A DNA stretch of 64,000 nt, taken from Caulochytrium protostelioides. Its lineage: Eukaryota > Chytridiomycota > Caulochytriomycetes > Caulochytriales > Caulochytriaceae. The notes under the pieces were generated by a model that did not search any database, was not told the origin of the DNA, and saw only the letters and a program-made list of their open reading frames with translations. The translations under genes were made by a program, and so were the position numbers. The first letter of the stretch is position 1. Every line of letters begins with the position of its first letter. The stretch lies in NCBI GenBank assembly GCA_003615045.1, contig ML014136.1, positions 62,001 through 126,000 on the forward strand, read 5' to 3'. Positions 27,692 through 37,615 of the stretch are shown piece after piece.

Positions 27692-30600
27692 ATGACCGAC
27701 CAGCTCGCGCGCGGCCGCCGCCGTGGTCGCCGGTCGGTGCCGTCCAAGCCGTCCCGCGCGACCGAGGTCGATGCCGACCACCCGCACCAGGGGTCGCACC
27801 GGGCGGACCCCGACGCCTCGAGCCACGACGAGGACGCGTACGACGACGACGGCGACGACGGCGACAGCCTCCAGAGCGCGGAGGACGCGATGGACCGCGG
27901 CAGCGAGGACGACGCGGACGGCAGCGAGTATGATCGGATCGACCGGTCGCCGTCCCCGGACCGGAAGCGTCCGCGGCTGCGGCGGCCCGGGTCCCCAGTG
28001 CGCAACGGCCCGGCACCTGCGGTGATCTCGCCGGCCGTGGTCGCGCCGTCCGGCGAGCCGCTCGACGCAGCGACGCTGCTGGACCGCGCGGCCGCCCAGC
28101 CGCAGTGGCAGCGCACGATCCAGAGCGCCGTCAAGGCCATTGTCTCGCTGCGGTTCTGTCAGGTCACCGCCTTTGACACCGAGGGCCCCATGTCCTCCGA
28201 AGCGTCGGGCTTTGTCGTCGATGCCGAGCGCGGCATCATCCTGACGAACCGCCACGTCACGTGCTCGGGTCCGTTTGTCGGCGAGGCGTGCTTCCACAAC
28301 CACGAGGAGGTCCCCGTATGGCCGGTCTATCGCGACCCGATCCACGATTTCGGGTTCCTGCGGTTTAACCCCGCCGAGATCCGGTACATGGCGCTGACGG
28401 CGATCCCGCTCGCGCCCGCGCTGGCGAAGGTCGGGCTGGATATCCGCGTGGTCGGCAACGACGCCGGCGAGAAGCTCTCGATCCTCGCGGGCAGCATCTC
28501 CCGCTTGGACCGCAACGCGCCCGTGTACGGCGAGCTGACGTACAACGACTTCAACACGTTCTACATGCAGGCGGCGTCCAGCGCGAGCGGCGGGTCCTCG
28601 GGGTCGCCGGTGCTCGAAATCAACGGCAGCGCTGTCGCGCTGCAGGCGGGTGGAAGCAATCGAGCCGCGACCGATTTCTTTTTCCCCCTGGACCGCGTGA
28701 CCCGCGCGCTGGCGGCCCTCCAGGAGGACGCGCCCGTGCCGCGCGGCACGATCCAGACGCAGTTTATGTACCGTCCCTTCGACGAGGTGCGCCGCCTTGG
28801 CCTGCAGGACGCGACGGAGGCCATGGTCCGCGCGGCGCAGCCCGACGAAATCGGCATGCTGACGGTTGAGACGGTCGTCCCCGAGGGCCCTGCGCACGAC
28901 AAGCTCGAGGAGGGCGACGTGCTCGTGCGCGCGAACGGCCAGCTCGTGACCAAGTTCGTGCCGCTCGAGGCGATGGTGGACGACCTCGTCGGCCAGACGC
29001 TGACGCTCGAGATCGAGCGCGGCGGCGAGCCCATGACCTTCGAGATCGCGGTCGGCGACTTGCACGCGATCACACCTGACCGGTACGTGGAGATGGGCGG
29101 CGCGCGCCTCAACAACCTGAGCTACCAGCTCGCGCGGTTCTACGCGGTCCCGTGCAAGGGCGTCTACGTGGCTGAGCCCTCGGGCATGTTCCGGCTCGAG
29201 GGCCGCGAGCACGGCTGGGTCGTGTCCTCTGTCGACGGCAAGCCGACGCCCGACCTCGACGCCTTCATCGACGTCATGAAGCAGATCCCGGACATGGCGC
29301 GCATCGCCGTGACCTACTACTCGATTGCCGACATCCACTGGTCCTCGGTCGCGATCGTCGATGTCGACCGCCACTGGACCTCCTTCCGGCTCGCCGTCCG
29401 CAACGACCAAACGGGCATCTGGGACTTCCACCGCCTCGGCGACCCCCTCCCACCCAAGCCGCTCACGCCCATCACGGCGGGTTTCCAGCAGCTGGACGCC
29501 AGCCTCGGCCCCGCCAAGGAAGTGTTCCGCTCGATGGTCAAGGTTCATGCCAACCTGCCGTGCCCCATCGAGGGGTTCCCCAAGACCCGCAAGCAAGGGG
29601 CGGGCCTGATCCTCGATGCCGAGCGGGGCCTCGTCGTCGTCAGCCGCAACATCATTCCGTTCACGCTGGGCGATTTCAGCTTGACCTTCGCCGACTCGAT
29701 CATCCTGCCCGGGAAAGTCGAGTTCCTGCATCCGCTGCACAACTTTGCCATTGTGAGCTACGACCCACGGCTGATCGGCGACACGCCCGTGCAGAGCGCC
29801 ACCCTGTCGGAGGTGCCCCTCGGCCAGGGCCACGCGACGACGCTCGCGGCCATGAACCACAACTACCGCCCCATCTGCAACACGACGGTGGTGACCGACA
29901 TCACGACGGTGACGATCCCCTCGGCCCCGGTGCCGCGCTTCCGAGCCGTGAACTTTGACGCCATCACGGTCGACACGCCGCTCGCGCAGCACTGCTCCTC
30001 GGGCGTGCTCTGCGACGCGGACGGCCGCGTCCAAGCCCTGTGGCTCAGCCATCTCGGCGACCGCAACGGCAAGAGCGACACCGAGTACTACCTGGGGATC
30101 CACATCGCCCTCGTCAAGCCGATTCTCGAGCGCTTCCAGCAGCACGTGGCGCTCCCGCCGGTCCCGCCCACGGGGCCCGTGGTCGTGCCGCCCTGCGACA
30201 CGTTCCTGCGGCTGTGGGGTTTTGCCATCGAAGTGGTCCCCGTGCAGATGTCGACCGCGCGCCAGATGGGCGTCACGGACGATTGGGTCCGCCGCGTCGA
30301 GGCGGCCAATCCGCAGCGCCACCAGCTCTTCATGGTGCGCCGCACGGAGGCCCAGACCCCGACGGCGGAGGTGCTCCACGAGCTCGATCTGATCCTCGCG
30401 GTCCGCGGCCGCACCGTCGCGCACATCCACGACCTCGAGGTGCAGTACACGGGCATCGACGTCGTCACGGCGCCCGTCGTGCCCATGACGGTGCTGCGCA
30501 ACAAGCAGGAGCTGGCGCTCGAGGTGCCGCTGACGCGGTTCGAGAGCGAGGGCACGCGCGACGTGCTGATGTGGTCGGGCGCGATCCTGCAGGAGCCGCA

Positions 30601-31042
30601 CCGCGCGGTCCGGCAGCAGAGCAAGCGCCTGCCGAAGGGCGTGTACGTGAGCGCCACGGCCGCTGGCAGCCCCGCCGTGACGCACGGCCTCGTGGCGACG
30701 AACTGGATCACCCACGTGAACAAGACGCCGACGCCGACGCTGGCCGCCTTCAAGGCGGCTGTGGCGCAGCTGCCCGACATGACCTACGTGCGCGTCAAGT
30801 CGGTCACGTTCGACCTCGTCACGATCGTGCTGTCCATCAAGCAGCACCTGCACTACTGGCCGACGGTCGAGCTGGTGCGCGACCGCAGCGCGAGCTGCGG
30901 CTGGGCCCGTCAGGTCCTCGCGAGCGCGGCGACCACGGCGCCGCTGGCGGCCGCGGACAAGGCCCGCCACGAAGACGCGGACGAGGACGCCAAGGCGGCG
31001 GCCGCCGATGCCGGCGTGCCCGGGGCCATTACAGCGATCTAG
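27692..31042 (+). CDS. NMA111: Nuclear HtrA-like serine protease Nma111 (tandem HtrA/PDZ)
   Basis: An 1,116-residue serine protease of the fungal Nma111/HtrA2-like family, linked in yeast to nuclear quality control and cell death. An acidic disordered N-terminus (about 1-100) contains a likely nuclear signal (DRKRPRLRRP). The first trypsin-like domain has His188 (TNRHVTC), Asp219 (IHDFGFLRF) and Ser303 in GGSSGSPV. PDZ domains follow (ETVVPEGPAHDKLEEGDVLVRANGQ near 390). A second, degenerate protease half (about 600-840) has lost clear catalytic residues, and another PDZ-like segment lies near 960-1060. This duplicated layout is the Nma111 hallmark; yeast Nma111 is 997 residues. In-frame ATGs at 27431 and 27488 would add 87 or 68 residues; 27692 fits family N-termini better. 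Confidence 0.92.
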   Translation: MTDQLARGRRRGRRSVPSKPSRATEVDADHPHQGSHRADPDASSHDEDAYDDDGDDGDSLQSAEDAMDRGSEDDADGSEYDRIDRSPSPDRKRPRLRRPGSPVRNGPAPAVISPAVVAPSGEPLDAATLLDRAAAQPQWQRTIQSAVKAIVSLRFCQVTAFDTEGPMSSEASGFVVDAERGIILTNRHVTCSGPFVGEACFHNHEEVPVWPVYRDPIHDFGFLRFNPAEIRYMALTAIPLAPALAKVGLDIRVVGNDAGEKLSILAGSISRLDRNAPVYGELTYNDFNTFYMQAASSASGGSSGSPVLEINGSAVALQAGGSNRAATDFFFPLDRVTRALAALQEDAPVPRGTIQTQFMYRPFDEVRRLGLQDATEAMVRAAQPDEIGMLTVETVVPEGPAHDKLEEGDVLVRANGQLVTKFVPLEAMVDDLVGQTLTLEIERGGEPMTFEIAVGDLHAITPDRYVEMGGARLNNLSYQLARFYAVPCKGVYVAEPSGMFRLEGREHGWVVSSVDGKPTPDLDAFIDVMKQIPDMARIAVTYYSIADIHWSSVAIVDVDRHWTSFRLAVRNDQTGIWDFHRLGDPLPPKPLTPITAGFQQLDASLGPAKEVFRSMVKVHANLPCPIEGFPKTRKQGAGLILDAERGLVVVSRNIIPFTLGDFSLTFADSIILPGKVEFLHPLHNFAIVSYDPRLIGDTPVQSATLSEVPLGQGHATTLAAMNHNYRPICNTTVVTDITTVTIPSAPVPRFRAVNFDAITVDTPLAQHCSSGVLCDADGRVQALWLSHLGDRNGKSDTEYYLGIHIALVKPILERFQQHVALPPVPPTGPVVVPPCDTFLRLWGFAIEVVPVQMSTARQMGVTDDWVRRVEAANPQRHQLFMVRRTEAQTPTAEVLHELDLILAVRGRTVAHIHDLEVQYTGIDVVTAPVVPMTVLRNKQELALEVPLTRFESEGTRDVLMWSGAILQEPHRAVRQQSKRLPKGVYVSATAAGSPAVTHGLVATNWITHVNKTPTPTLAAFKAAVAQLPDMTYVRVKSVTFDLVTIVLSIKQHLHYWPTVELVRDRSASCGWARQVLASAATTAPLAAADKARHEDADEDAKAAAADAGVPGAITAI

Positions 31043-31219
31043 CGGACGACGATGGGCGAATCCCCGATGACTGGCGTCTTAAATAACCCAGAACGAACAG
31101 AAACGAGCGAGCAATCAGAGAGAAAAGAGCGGGAGGGAAAGAGAGGGAGAGAGAACGACGCCGCGAGGGCGGAGACCGCCTCACGAATCCCCGGATCTCG
31201 CGCTTCCGGTGCGTTGTGA

Positions 31220-32471
31220 TTAGAAGGCCATCGGGGAGGCGAGCATGGGCGTGCCCGTGGGGGGCGACCCCGTCCGGGGCGCGGTATGCTCATCAAACCA
31301 GTCCAGGAACGAGCGGCTGACCCATTCCTTTTCGGGCTCAAAGAGGATCTCGTGGTACAGGCCGTCGAGCGGAACATAGCGCTTGTCGGCGATGGCGAGG
31401 TTCGCAATAAAGCGCTGGGACGCCGTCGGGTCGGTCATGCGGTCGGCGGTGCCGTGGGCGATCATGCACGGCACGGTGACCTGGTTCGGGTTGCGGTTGA
31501 GGCCCTCGCCGCCCGTGACGATGTCGTACGCCGTGCCGACCGAGACGTACGCATGGCACAGCGGATCGGCCTCGAAGTCCGCGACCACCGCGGGGTCGCG
31601 CGACACGTCCGCGACCGTGAGCGGGTTCTTCATGACGACGGTGCGCAGCAGCGGTGCGAGCACGCGGAGCGCGGTGTCCTTGACGATGCTGGCGCCGGCG
31701 TTCGAGCCGCGCAGGATGAGGGGGCCGCTGGCGGCGACGGAGGCGACGCGCTGCGGGTGAAGCGCGGCGAAGTGCAGCGCGAGGAAGCCGCCCATGCTGT
31801 GGCCAAAGGCGTGCAGAGGGGCATCGTTGAGCGCATACGCATCGGCCAGCTCGAGCGCGTCCTTCATGACCCGGCGGAGGCCCTCGTTGTGGCCGACGGT
31901 GCGGCGCTGCCCCGTTTGGCCGAACCCGCGCTGGTCGAACCCGATGATGCGGTACCCATGCTGCGCCCAGCGCAGGAAGACGGCGTCGTAGCGCATGATG
32001 TGCTCGCCGAGCCCATGGAAGGCGATGATGGACGCATGAATTGCGCCGGGGGGCTAGTGAACGCATCATCCCGACATTGCAGGGCATCAGGAGAAGAGAA
32101 GGCATGGGGGAGGTCAGTCGCGATATGAGGATGGCGGTTGACCCCTCACAGGATGAGGGATGGAGGACCTCCCTCCGAGGGGGGACATCCGAAGGCGCAC
32201 TTACGTTCCAGCGCACCGAGAAGAGCTCGGCCTTGTCGGACGCGACGAACCAGGTCGACTCGCGCGTGGCGTGGGTCTCGGCATCGGTAAAGACGGCCTG
32301 CGTGTCAGCGGCGAGGGCGTCGGCGGCCGCGGTCTCGGCGGTATGCCGCCGCACCGGCCCGTAAAGGGCACTCCGCGGCGCGTCGCTGAACCCAGCGCTG
32401 AACGGCGCGTCGGCCACCGGCGTGTGGAGCGTCGACGTCGTGTCGAGGGGGTACCGTGCAGCGTCCATCAT
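31220..32471 (-). CDS. MGLL: Monoacylglycerol lipase-like alpha/beta hydrolase (two exons)
   Basis: A 366-residue serine hydrolase that probably releases glycerol and fatty acid from monoacylglycerol. The nucleophile elbow is FGHSMGGF (Ser175); the likely partners are Asp293 (HGTADRMTD) and His323 (DGLYHEILFE). The family's oxyanion and strand motifs AFHGLGEH and YRIIGFDQRGFGQTG are present. Exon 1 (32471-32205) encodes 89 residues ending …LFSVRWN; exon 2 is 32053-31220. The 151-bp intron (32204-32054) has a GTAAGT donor, a CTAG acceptor and a plausible CTGAC branch site. The phase-0 junction yields WN/PPGAIHASIIAFHG, restoring the core strand. Two tandem ATGs open the frame. The first about 65 residues are extra relative to yeast Yju3. 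The gene converges on NMA111, 177 bp away. Confidence 0.88.
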
Positions 32472-32918
32472 GGCCAATGGAAAAAAAGAGCCGTGGTGGT
32501 CACGTTGCAACCGGTGGCTGTCGTGGATCGAGATCAAGGCGCGATGGTGCCAGCGGCCTCGGGTGTCGGACCTGCAGCGCGCGTGTGGTCGACGCTTGGT
32601 TGGACATGAGACGTCCAACGCCGCAGCGCGTCGGCAGCCACGGCGGCCACGACGCCGACGCTCTGGGCGGCCTGGTTGGACTCATGGCCCCCCGCGCCGC
32701 CGGTATCATTGGTATCGTCGGTCTCATCATGGCCTTGGAGAAGATGCTTTCCCGTGGACCCGCCGGTGTCGGGGCCGCCTGGGCTCGTGTCACCGCCCGC
32801 CCGCGGGCGGCCGCCTCGTCGCGGGTGTCGGTGCCCATGGCGGGGTCGAGGGGGCCAAGGTGGATCGGCGCGGGGCTTTGCGCTCGTGGCGCTGGCGCGG
32901 ACGGCGTGGATGGCGCGG

Positions 32919-32977
<59 letters not shown>

Positions 32978-33568
32978 GGCGAGGGCGGCGGCGGCGGCGA
33001 GGGCGGCGGCCGTGGGGCACAGGGCACGGCGCCGCGCCGGAAAGGGCGGTCGTGTCCCACATCCAGCGAGAGCGACGGGAGCGGCGGGCGTCGGCAAGGC
33101 CCCGCGGGACGCCGCGCGGGAGGGAACCCCCCAGCGTGCCGCGCGTGGACACGTGGTGTCCGGTCGTGTCGCGTGTGCGATGCTGTCCCGCCCGCCTGGG
33201 CGCTTGTCGGGCGGTCGCTCAGGATCACGGAAGGCCCGTGCGCTGTGGGAGCCGTGGGAGCCGCGCAGGCGGGAGGGTCCGGCGGCGCCACGTGCCGCGG
33301 CCGCCCGAGCGGGTGGCCCACGAGGGCGACCACGACCGCGGCGACCATGCCAACGGCGAAAGCTCTCTCGAACTCTCTCAATGCTCGAATATTTCTACAG
33401 TGTCGGATTGGTCTCTCCGAAGGAGACGGCCGCCTTCATCGTGGAAAGCAACATCAACAACAAACACGCGGTTGTCTTGATGCCAACCCCGTCGTACCCT
33501 GTCGGATCCACGCCGGAATCACGTGCATGACCGCCTTCGGCGGAGGCATTGAGATGAATTACAGTGTT
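32472..33568. other. Upstream region of the monoacylglycerol lipase gene
   Basis: About 1.1 kb between two minus-strand genes. It contains a long GGC-rich repeat (32921-33010) that makes several frames look open as polyglycine, polyalanine or polyarginine. None has a domain, and I do not support a gene here. The last 200 bp before 33569 are AT-richer, consistent with the 3' UTR of the DeSI-PUL gene. Confidence 0.5.
32921..33010. repeat. GGC triplet repeat with GAGGGC interruptions
   Basis: Mostly GGC triplets, with later interruptions by GAGGGC. It lies about 450 bp upstream of the monoacylglycerol lipase start and could form stable secondary structure. Confidence 0.9.
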
Positions 33569-35002
33569 TTACGGGAGCACGGCGGACACAGAAGGCACGG
33601 AAGTCGATTTGGAGGGGGCCGACGCTTTCGGCGACGGCGTGTAGCCCATGACTTCGGCGAGCTCGGCCACTTCGGAATGCGGCTCGGCCGTGTCCACGAT
33701 GGCCTGGATCGTCGTCGTGATCTGCCGGCGCTCGTCCTCGGCCAAGCCCGCGGCGGTCGCCTCGTCGGAGAGGACCTGGTGGAGCGCAGCGACGGCGGCG
33801 AGCCCCACGCCCGAAGTGCGGGGCGGCGGGGTCTGGGTAACGGCGTTGTGGAGGGCGGCGACAGCGGCACGGCGCGCGCGAGGCGTGGCCGACAGGACGC
33901 CGTGCGTCACGGCCTCCGCGTCCGCATAGATGAGCTGCGTGACCCGCGGCCGCAAGAGCGGGAACGTCAGCGCGTTCGCGAACAGCTCGCTGCGCTTCTG
34001 CCGTGTCGCTTGGGCGCCCTCGGTCTCGGGCAGGGCGAGCGCCGCGATGCGCTCGAGCCCCTGCGGGTGCTCGGCCACGTAGGCGGCGACGCGGGGATCG
34101 AGGACGAGCAAGCGCAGCAGGTCCAGGAACGGATACACGTCGTCCGCGTCGACCTGACCGAGGTACGCGTCGATGAACGCGTTGAGGCCCGCGAGATGCG
34201 GCAAGGTCGCCGGGTGGTCTGACGGGGCCGTCTCACTCTCGATAAAGCGCTGCAGCGCCTCAAGCCAGTCCGGCTCCGGCAGCGCCACGTGGCGGCTCGC
34301 GCACTGAGATTTGACCCGCGCGACGATGGCGCTGAGGTGGGTCTGAGCGCTGAAGCGGATCGGGTGCGTGTGCTCGGCGGCGTCCTCCGCCGCGGCGCCC
34401 CGGTCCATCACGGAGGCCGGTGGCGGGACGGGCGCGCCGGACGCCGCCTGCGCCTGTGCCTGCGCGGTCGCCACGGCCGCGGCGGCCCGGCCAATCGTCT
34501 CGAGCGGCGAGGTGCCGTTGACCCGGCCCGTCGTGCTGCCCACCGGGTCCGTCGTGGCGTAGTACGAATCCAGCTGGGGCCGCATCATCTGTCCGAACGG
34601 CGTCGCGAGGAACTGCGACGGCTGGTCAAGGATCGCGCGTTCCAGAGGCGTGTTGACCAGAAACTGGCACGCCGCATCCGAGAAGGTGTTGCAGTTGTTG
34701 GTCAGGAGGTGGTAGGCGCCGATCCCGAACTGCGAGTTGCACTCGCGCAGAAACTCGTTCCAAGCCTGCGGCGTCACCGTGGTGTTGCCGAGCGCGCGGC
34801 GTTCGATCGGCGTGCCGTACGGCGACGCGCCTGGCGCTGACGACTGGATGCCATTGCCTCCAAAGAAGTATTCCCGGTTGAAGATTACGACGCCCGTATG
34901 GTAGATGGCGGGAAAGAAGGCGCCCGTCAACGCGACGCTGAGCTGGCGCGCGAGCCCATTGGACAAATCGTAGATGAAGAGGGAGACCGGTGATGGCGCC
35001 AT
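33569..35002 (-). CDS. PPPDE (DeSI-type) cysteine peptidase fused to a PUL domain
   Basis: A 477-residue protein. Residues 1 to about 150 form a PPPDE/DeSI domain, a papain-like fold that removes SUMO or ubiquitin. The catalytic pair is His35 (AIYHTGVVIF) and Cys104 (LLTNNCNTFSD). The opening strand (SPVSLFIYDLSNGLARQLS) and FGGNGIQ are conserved. The C-terminal part (about 260-465) is a helical PUL domain (VYPFLDLLRLLVLDPRVAAY, then a run of armadillo-like helices), which in other proteins binds Cdc48/p97. Together this suggests a deubiquitinating or deSUMOylating adaptor for Cdc48; that role is inferred. Many fungal relatives also carry a thioredoxin domain between the two, which is not seen here. 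An ATG 40 codons upstream (35122) is in frame but precedes the conserved start. Confidence 0.87.
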   Translation of the reverse strand: MAPSPVSLFIYDLSNGLARQLSVALTGAFFPAIYHTGVVIFNREYFFGGNGIQSSAPGASPYGTPIERRALGNTTVTPQAWNEFLRECNSQFGIGAYHLLTNNCNTFSDAACQFLVNTPLERAILDQPSQFLATPFGQMMRPQLDSYYATTDPVGSTTGRVNGTSPLETIGRAAAAVATAQAQAQAASGAPVPPPASVMDRGAAAEDAAEHTHPIRFSAQTHLSAIVARVKSQCASRHVALPEPDWLEALQRFIESETAPSDHPATLPHLAGLNAFIDAYLGQVDADDVYPFLDLLRLLVLDPRVAAYVAEHPQGLERIAALALPETEGAQATRQKRSELFANALTFPLLRPRVTQLIYADAEAVTHGVLSATPRARRAAVAALHNAVTQTPPPRTSGVGLAAVAALHQVLSDEATAAGLAEDERRQITTTIQAIVDTAEPHSEVAELAEVMGYTPSPKASAPSKSTSVPSVSAVLP

Positions 35003-35499
35003 CGTGAGGGCCGCGGAAGTCACGCAATGGCGCAGAAGGGCGCCGACGAGGAAGAGATAACGCAACCACGAGACGGAGAATGGCACGCTCTGACCGAGGT
35101 GATAGTAAGATTCTTTCCGCATGCGTCGTGGGTCGGAGCGAGATATGGTACGTGTGCGCCTCGAACGTGGATGCAGCCAACCGTTAACCGCATCTCATCG
35201 TTGATACGTGCAGCAGCACCAAATGTGTTGCTGATTCAAGTATGCCGAGACCGCAGGTGGTTGTCTGACGCCAGCGACCTTGCTGCGTCGTGCCGCGCCT
35301 GATCCGCCATCGAACCATGGAGAACTGCGTCGATCGTCGGCGTTTCATCCTTTGGGATTGTGGCGCTTTCTTCCAACGAAAAGCACCCCGTCGCCCCCAC
35401 AATACCCGCCTTCTCAGCAGGCGTCGCACCACCTACAACGCCGGCCGCCGGCCGCGTGACCGTTGGGGAGGGACGCACCAACGGCATCTCCTGCGCACT
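35003..35499. other. Upstream region of the DeSI-PUL gene; start of an AT-richer island
   Basis: About 0.5 kb that should hold the DeSI-PUL promoter. Composition shifts here from very GC-rich to mixed, and stays so until about 39.2 kb. No intact gene is visible. Confidence 0.45.
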
Positions 35500-36190
35500 G
35501 CCGCCAGCTCGCGCGAGAATCCTCATACGCGCGTCGATTGCACTTCCACCGCGGCAAGCCGATGTAGTACCGTGGGTCTCGGTGAATGGGCCGTGTATGG
35601 CAAGCGCTGGCTAGGCCGCCGCCGACGAGCATCGGTGTACGCCACCCGCACTTCCGCGGCAGCACGGCTTCGGAGCGGGGCATGGCGAACATCAAGTCAA
35701 AGTTCCGAACATCTTCGTTATGGCCACGGAGCGGTACGACGGTCAGCTTGAAGCTGATTCGAAAGCAGTACTATGTGGAAGCCGGCATGAACTCCGCCCA
35801 GAATCAGTCAGAGACCTGATAGCGCGGTCTCAAGGAGCTGCTGCAGTGGCTGTCAGAGGTGAGCTCCAAGGGTACAGCGCTCGCCGCGCACCACCGCTTC
35901 CTGGAGGTGTGGCTCGCCACGTATGAGCCGTTGTATCCTGAGTTTCTGAAACCCGCGCTGGGCACGCCAGTGCCTGCGGCTGCACAATGGCAAGCAACAC
36001 ATGTTTGCCTAGTTTTTCAACCACGCAGCCGAGGGGGCAGCCATGGAGACGAAGTTTGTTGTCGCTGAAGTGGTGCTCGCCTATGGCGAGACCAGATTGA
36101 CCCCCGGAGGCCAAAGCGAGATCCCAACAGCCGTCCTCACAGCTCGAGCGGACAAGGCGTGCGCCTCGTGGTTTCGCAACGATAACAACA
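35500..36190 (+). pseudogene. Decayed TnpB/Fanzor-like reading frame (5' and central part)
   Basis: Three segments read like a broken transposon-encoded RNA-guided nuclease family member. One frame (35586 to about 36066) contains SLKLIRKQYYVEAGMN, then two adjacent stops (TGA TAG, 35817-35822), then LKELLQWLSEVSS and AHHRFLEVWLATYEPLYPEF in the same frame. A second frame continues from about 35971 with NGKQHMFA, a TAG stop, FFNHAAEGA and VVAEVVLAYGETRLTPGG. The order (a K-Q-Y/F-Y-x-E-A-G segment, a helical region, a K-Q helix, then a V-V-x-A-Y-G strand) is how I remember eukaryotic TnpB-like proteins. At least two stops and one frameshift show it is dead. No matching C-terminal end is visible immediately downstream. 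Identification is by remembered motifs, without alignment. Confidence 0.42.
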
Positions 36191-37322
36191 GATCTGTTCC
36201 CCAAAGGGGCGCAGCATCTGGTTGAGCCCGTTCCTGCAGATTGGTGTGACGGCCCGACGACAATCTAGTCAGCGCTGTACAGCTTTTGTGGGTGCGGTGA
36301 CATGGGACGCGAGAGCCTCCGCTGGCAACGCGATGGCGCGAACCTCCGATGTGCTGGCCGTGCCGTACACGCCCCTCTCCAGGCAACCCATGCCTGCCAC
36401 ACGGGGTAGACCCGGGAAGGAGCGAAAGCGGGGAGCCCCAGGCCCCGCGGATCCCTGCCCTGCGCTAAGCACCCCAACATCGAGGTCGGCCGCTCAGCGA
36501 TGCTGCGACTGCCGGGGAAGCCGAGCTGGTCCCCAAAGCAAGACGGTCTACCCTCGAAAAGACGGATGGGCCCGAGCGCGAGAGGATCTGACACCTTCCG
36601 ACTCCTGAATTGTTGGAAAGGCTTGAAGCCGGTTCGTCCTCGTGCATCTGATGCGCCTTCAACCCGCGCATCTGCATGGCTCAAAGCGTCTGCCAGTCGC
36701 CAGTGTTTAACAGCGAACACGCCGCATGACGACAGGGCACGCTGTGAATCCAATGTCAGACCCCCGGTTCGAATACGCTTCTCCTGCGTAGCCTGCCCAA
36801 GCGCCGAGAAGAGGGCATCTTTCGCCACCGCGAGGAAAGACGCAATCATCCCCCGACATCCGAATGCCTAATTCGAAAAGGGTCGTCTACTGGGTCGCTT
36901 AGTCTTGGATGCGCGTGAAAGCGAGAATAAAACATGCAAGCCTTCCACGTAGTCCGACACCGACACCGACACGCGCTAGGGCCACAGGCGGTGGCACCAA
37001 GTCAAAATCGCGAAAGGGACCCGTGCAGCATTGCTGCATTTCTGCAAGAGGGCCATCAGATCCTGCAGTTTTCGGGACAATCACAGGAGTCACGCCGGGT
37101 CGAAGCTCTATGATCGAGTACTGGCCAACTTGTTCCGGCAGACCAGACCACCCCGCATTTAGTAAAGGAGGCCACAGGCGGTGAAGCATCGCATCGAACC
37201 CCTTAAACCCCCCAAACACTGCGGCCGCTGCATGGGATCCGGTGAGACGGAAAAACGCGGGATAAAGGATGTGACATCTGTCGTGACCGCCACCACGACG
37301 CATCCTGCTTGACGAGCGCGGC
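36191..37322. other. AT-richer intergenic island, nothing intact recognised
   Basis: About 1.1 kb between the decayed element and the secreted orphan gene. Short frames open on both strands have no recognisable domain. A GGTTCGAAT string near 36767 resembles a tRNA T-loop but lacks a pairing stem. The segment may include the rest of the decayed element. Confidence 0.4.
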
Positions 37323-37330
37323 TATATAAA
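37323..37330 (+). promoter_or_regulatory. Probable TATA box (TATATAAA)
   Basis: A clean TATATAAA in GC-poor DNA, 293 bp upstream of the ATG of the secreted orphan. If transcription starts about 30 bp downstream, the leader would be about 260 nt and would include two short upstream ORFs. Confidence 0.5.
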
Positions 37331-37381
37331 GCAGACCGCTCCGGGAGCACGATTGGTGCCAATGATACGATTAGCACGGAC

Positions 37382-37465
37382 ATGTCAGAGCTGGAGCCTT
37401 TTGCAGAGTATGATGGCGATATTGTTGCCGCGCTCACGCGTCCGAGAGAATTGCGTCAGTGACCT
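37382..37465 (+). other. Possible upstream ORF (27 codons) in the leader of the secreted orphan
   Basis: An ATG about 52 bp after the TATA box opens a 27-codon frame (MSELEPFAEYDGDIVAALTR…) ending at TGA. A second mini-ORF, MSPC, lies at 37592-37606. Both precede the main ATG at 37616 and could lower its translation. They could equally be chance. Confidence 0.35.
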
Positions 37466-37615
37466 CTACGGTACTTGACCATCGCCGCTGCTGTCTGGTT
37501 TGCCAGGCGCCATTCTAGCTGTCTTTGTGCCTTGCTGAGACTCTCTTTGTGGCCCCTTACCCTGCTCACCTCGAGCCGTTTCCACTTCTCCATGTCGCCC
37601 TGCTAGCCACCCGCC

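Noticed and set aside
27644-30970. Minus-strand open frame of more than 1,100 codons opposite NMA111
   Set aside because: It mirrors the NMA111 coding frame exactly, is rich in Arg/His/Asp/Val as antisense of GC3-biased coding sequence always is, and has no domain.
32456-34222. Plus-strand frame of 588 codons across the GGC repeat and into the DeSI-PUL gene
   Set aside because: It reads the repeat as polyglycine and then runs antisense through a clearly recognised gene.
36755-36795. GGTTCGAAT string resembling a tRNA T-loop
   Set aside because: The flanking bases do not form a T-stem, and no D-arm, anticodon arm or acceptor stem can be drawn upstream.
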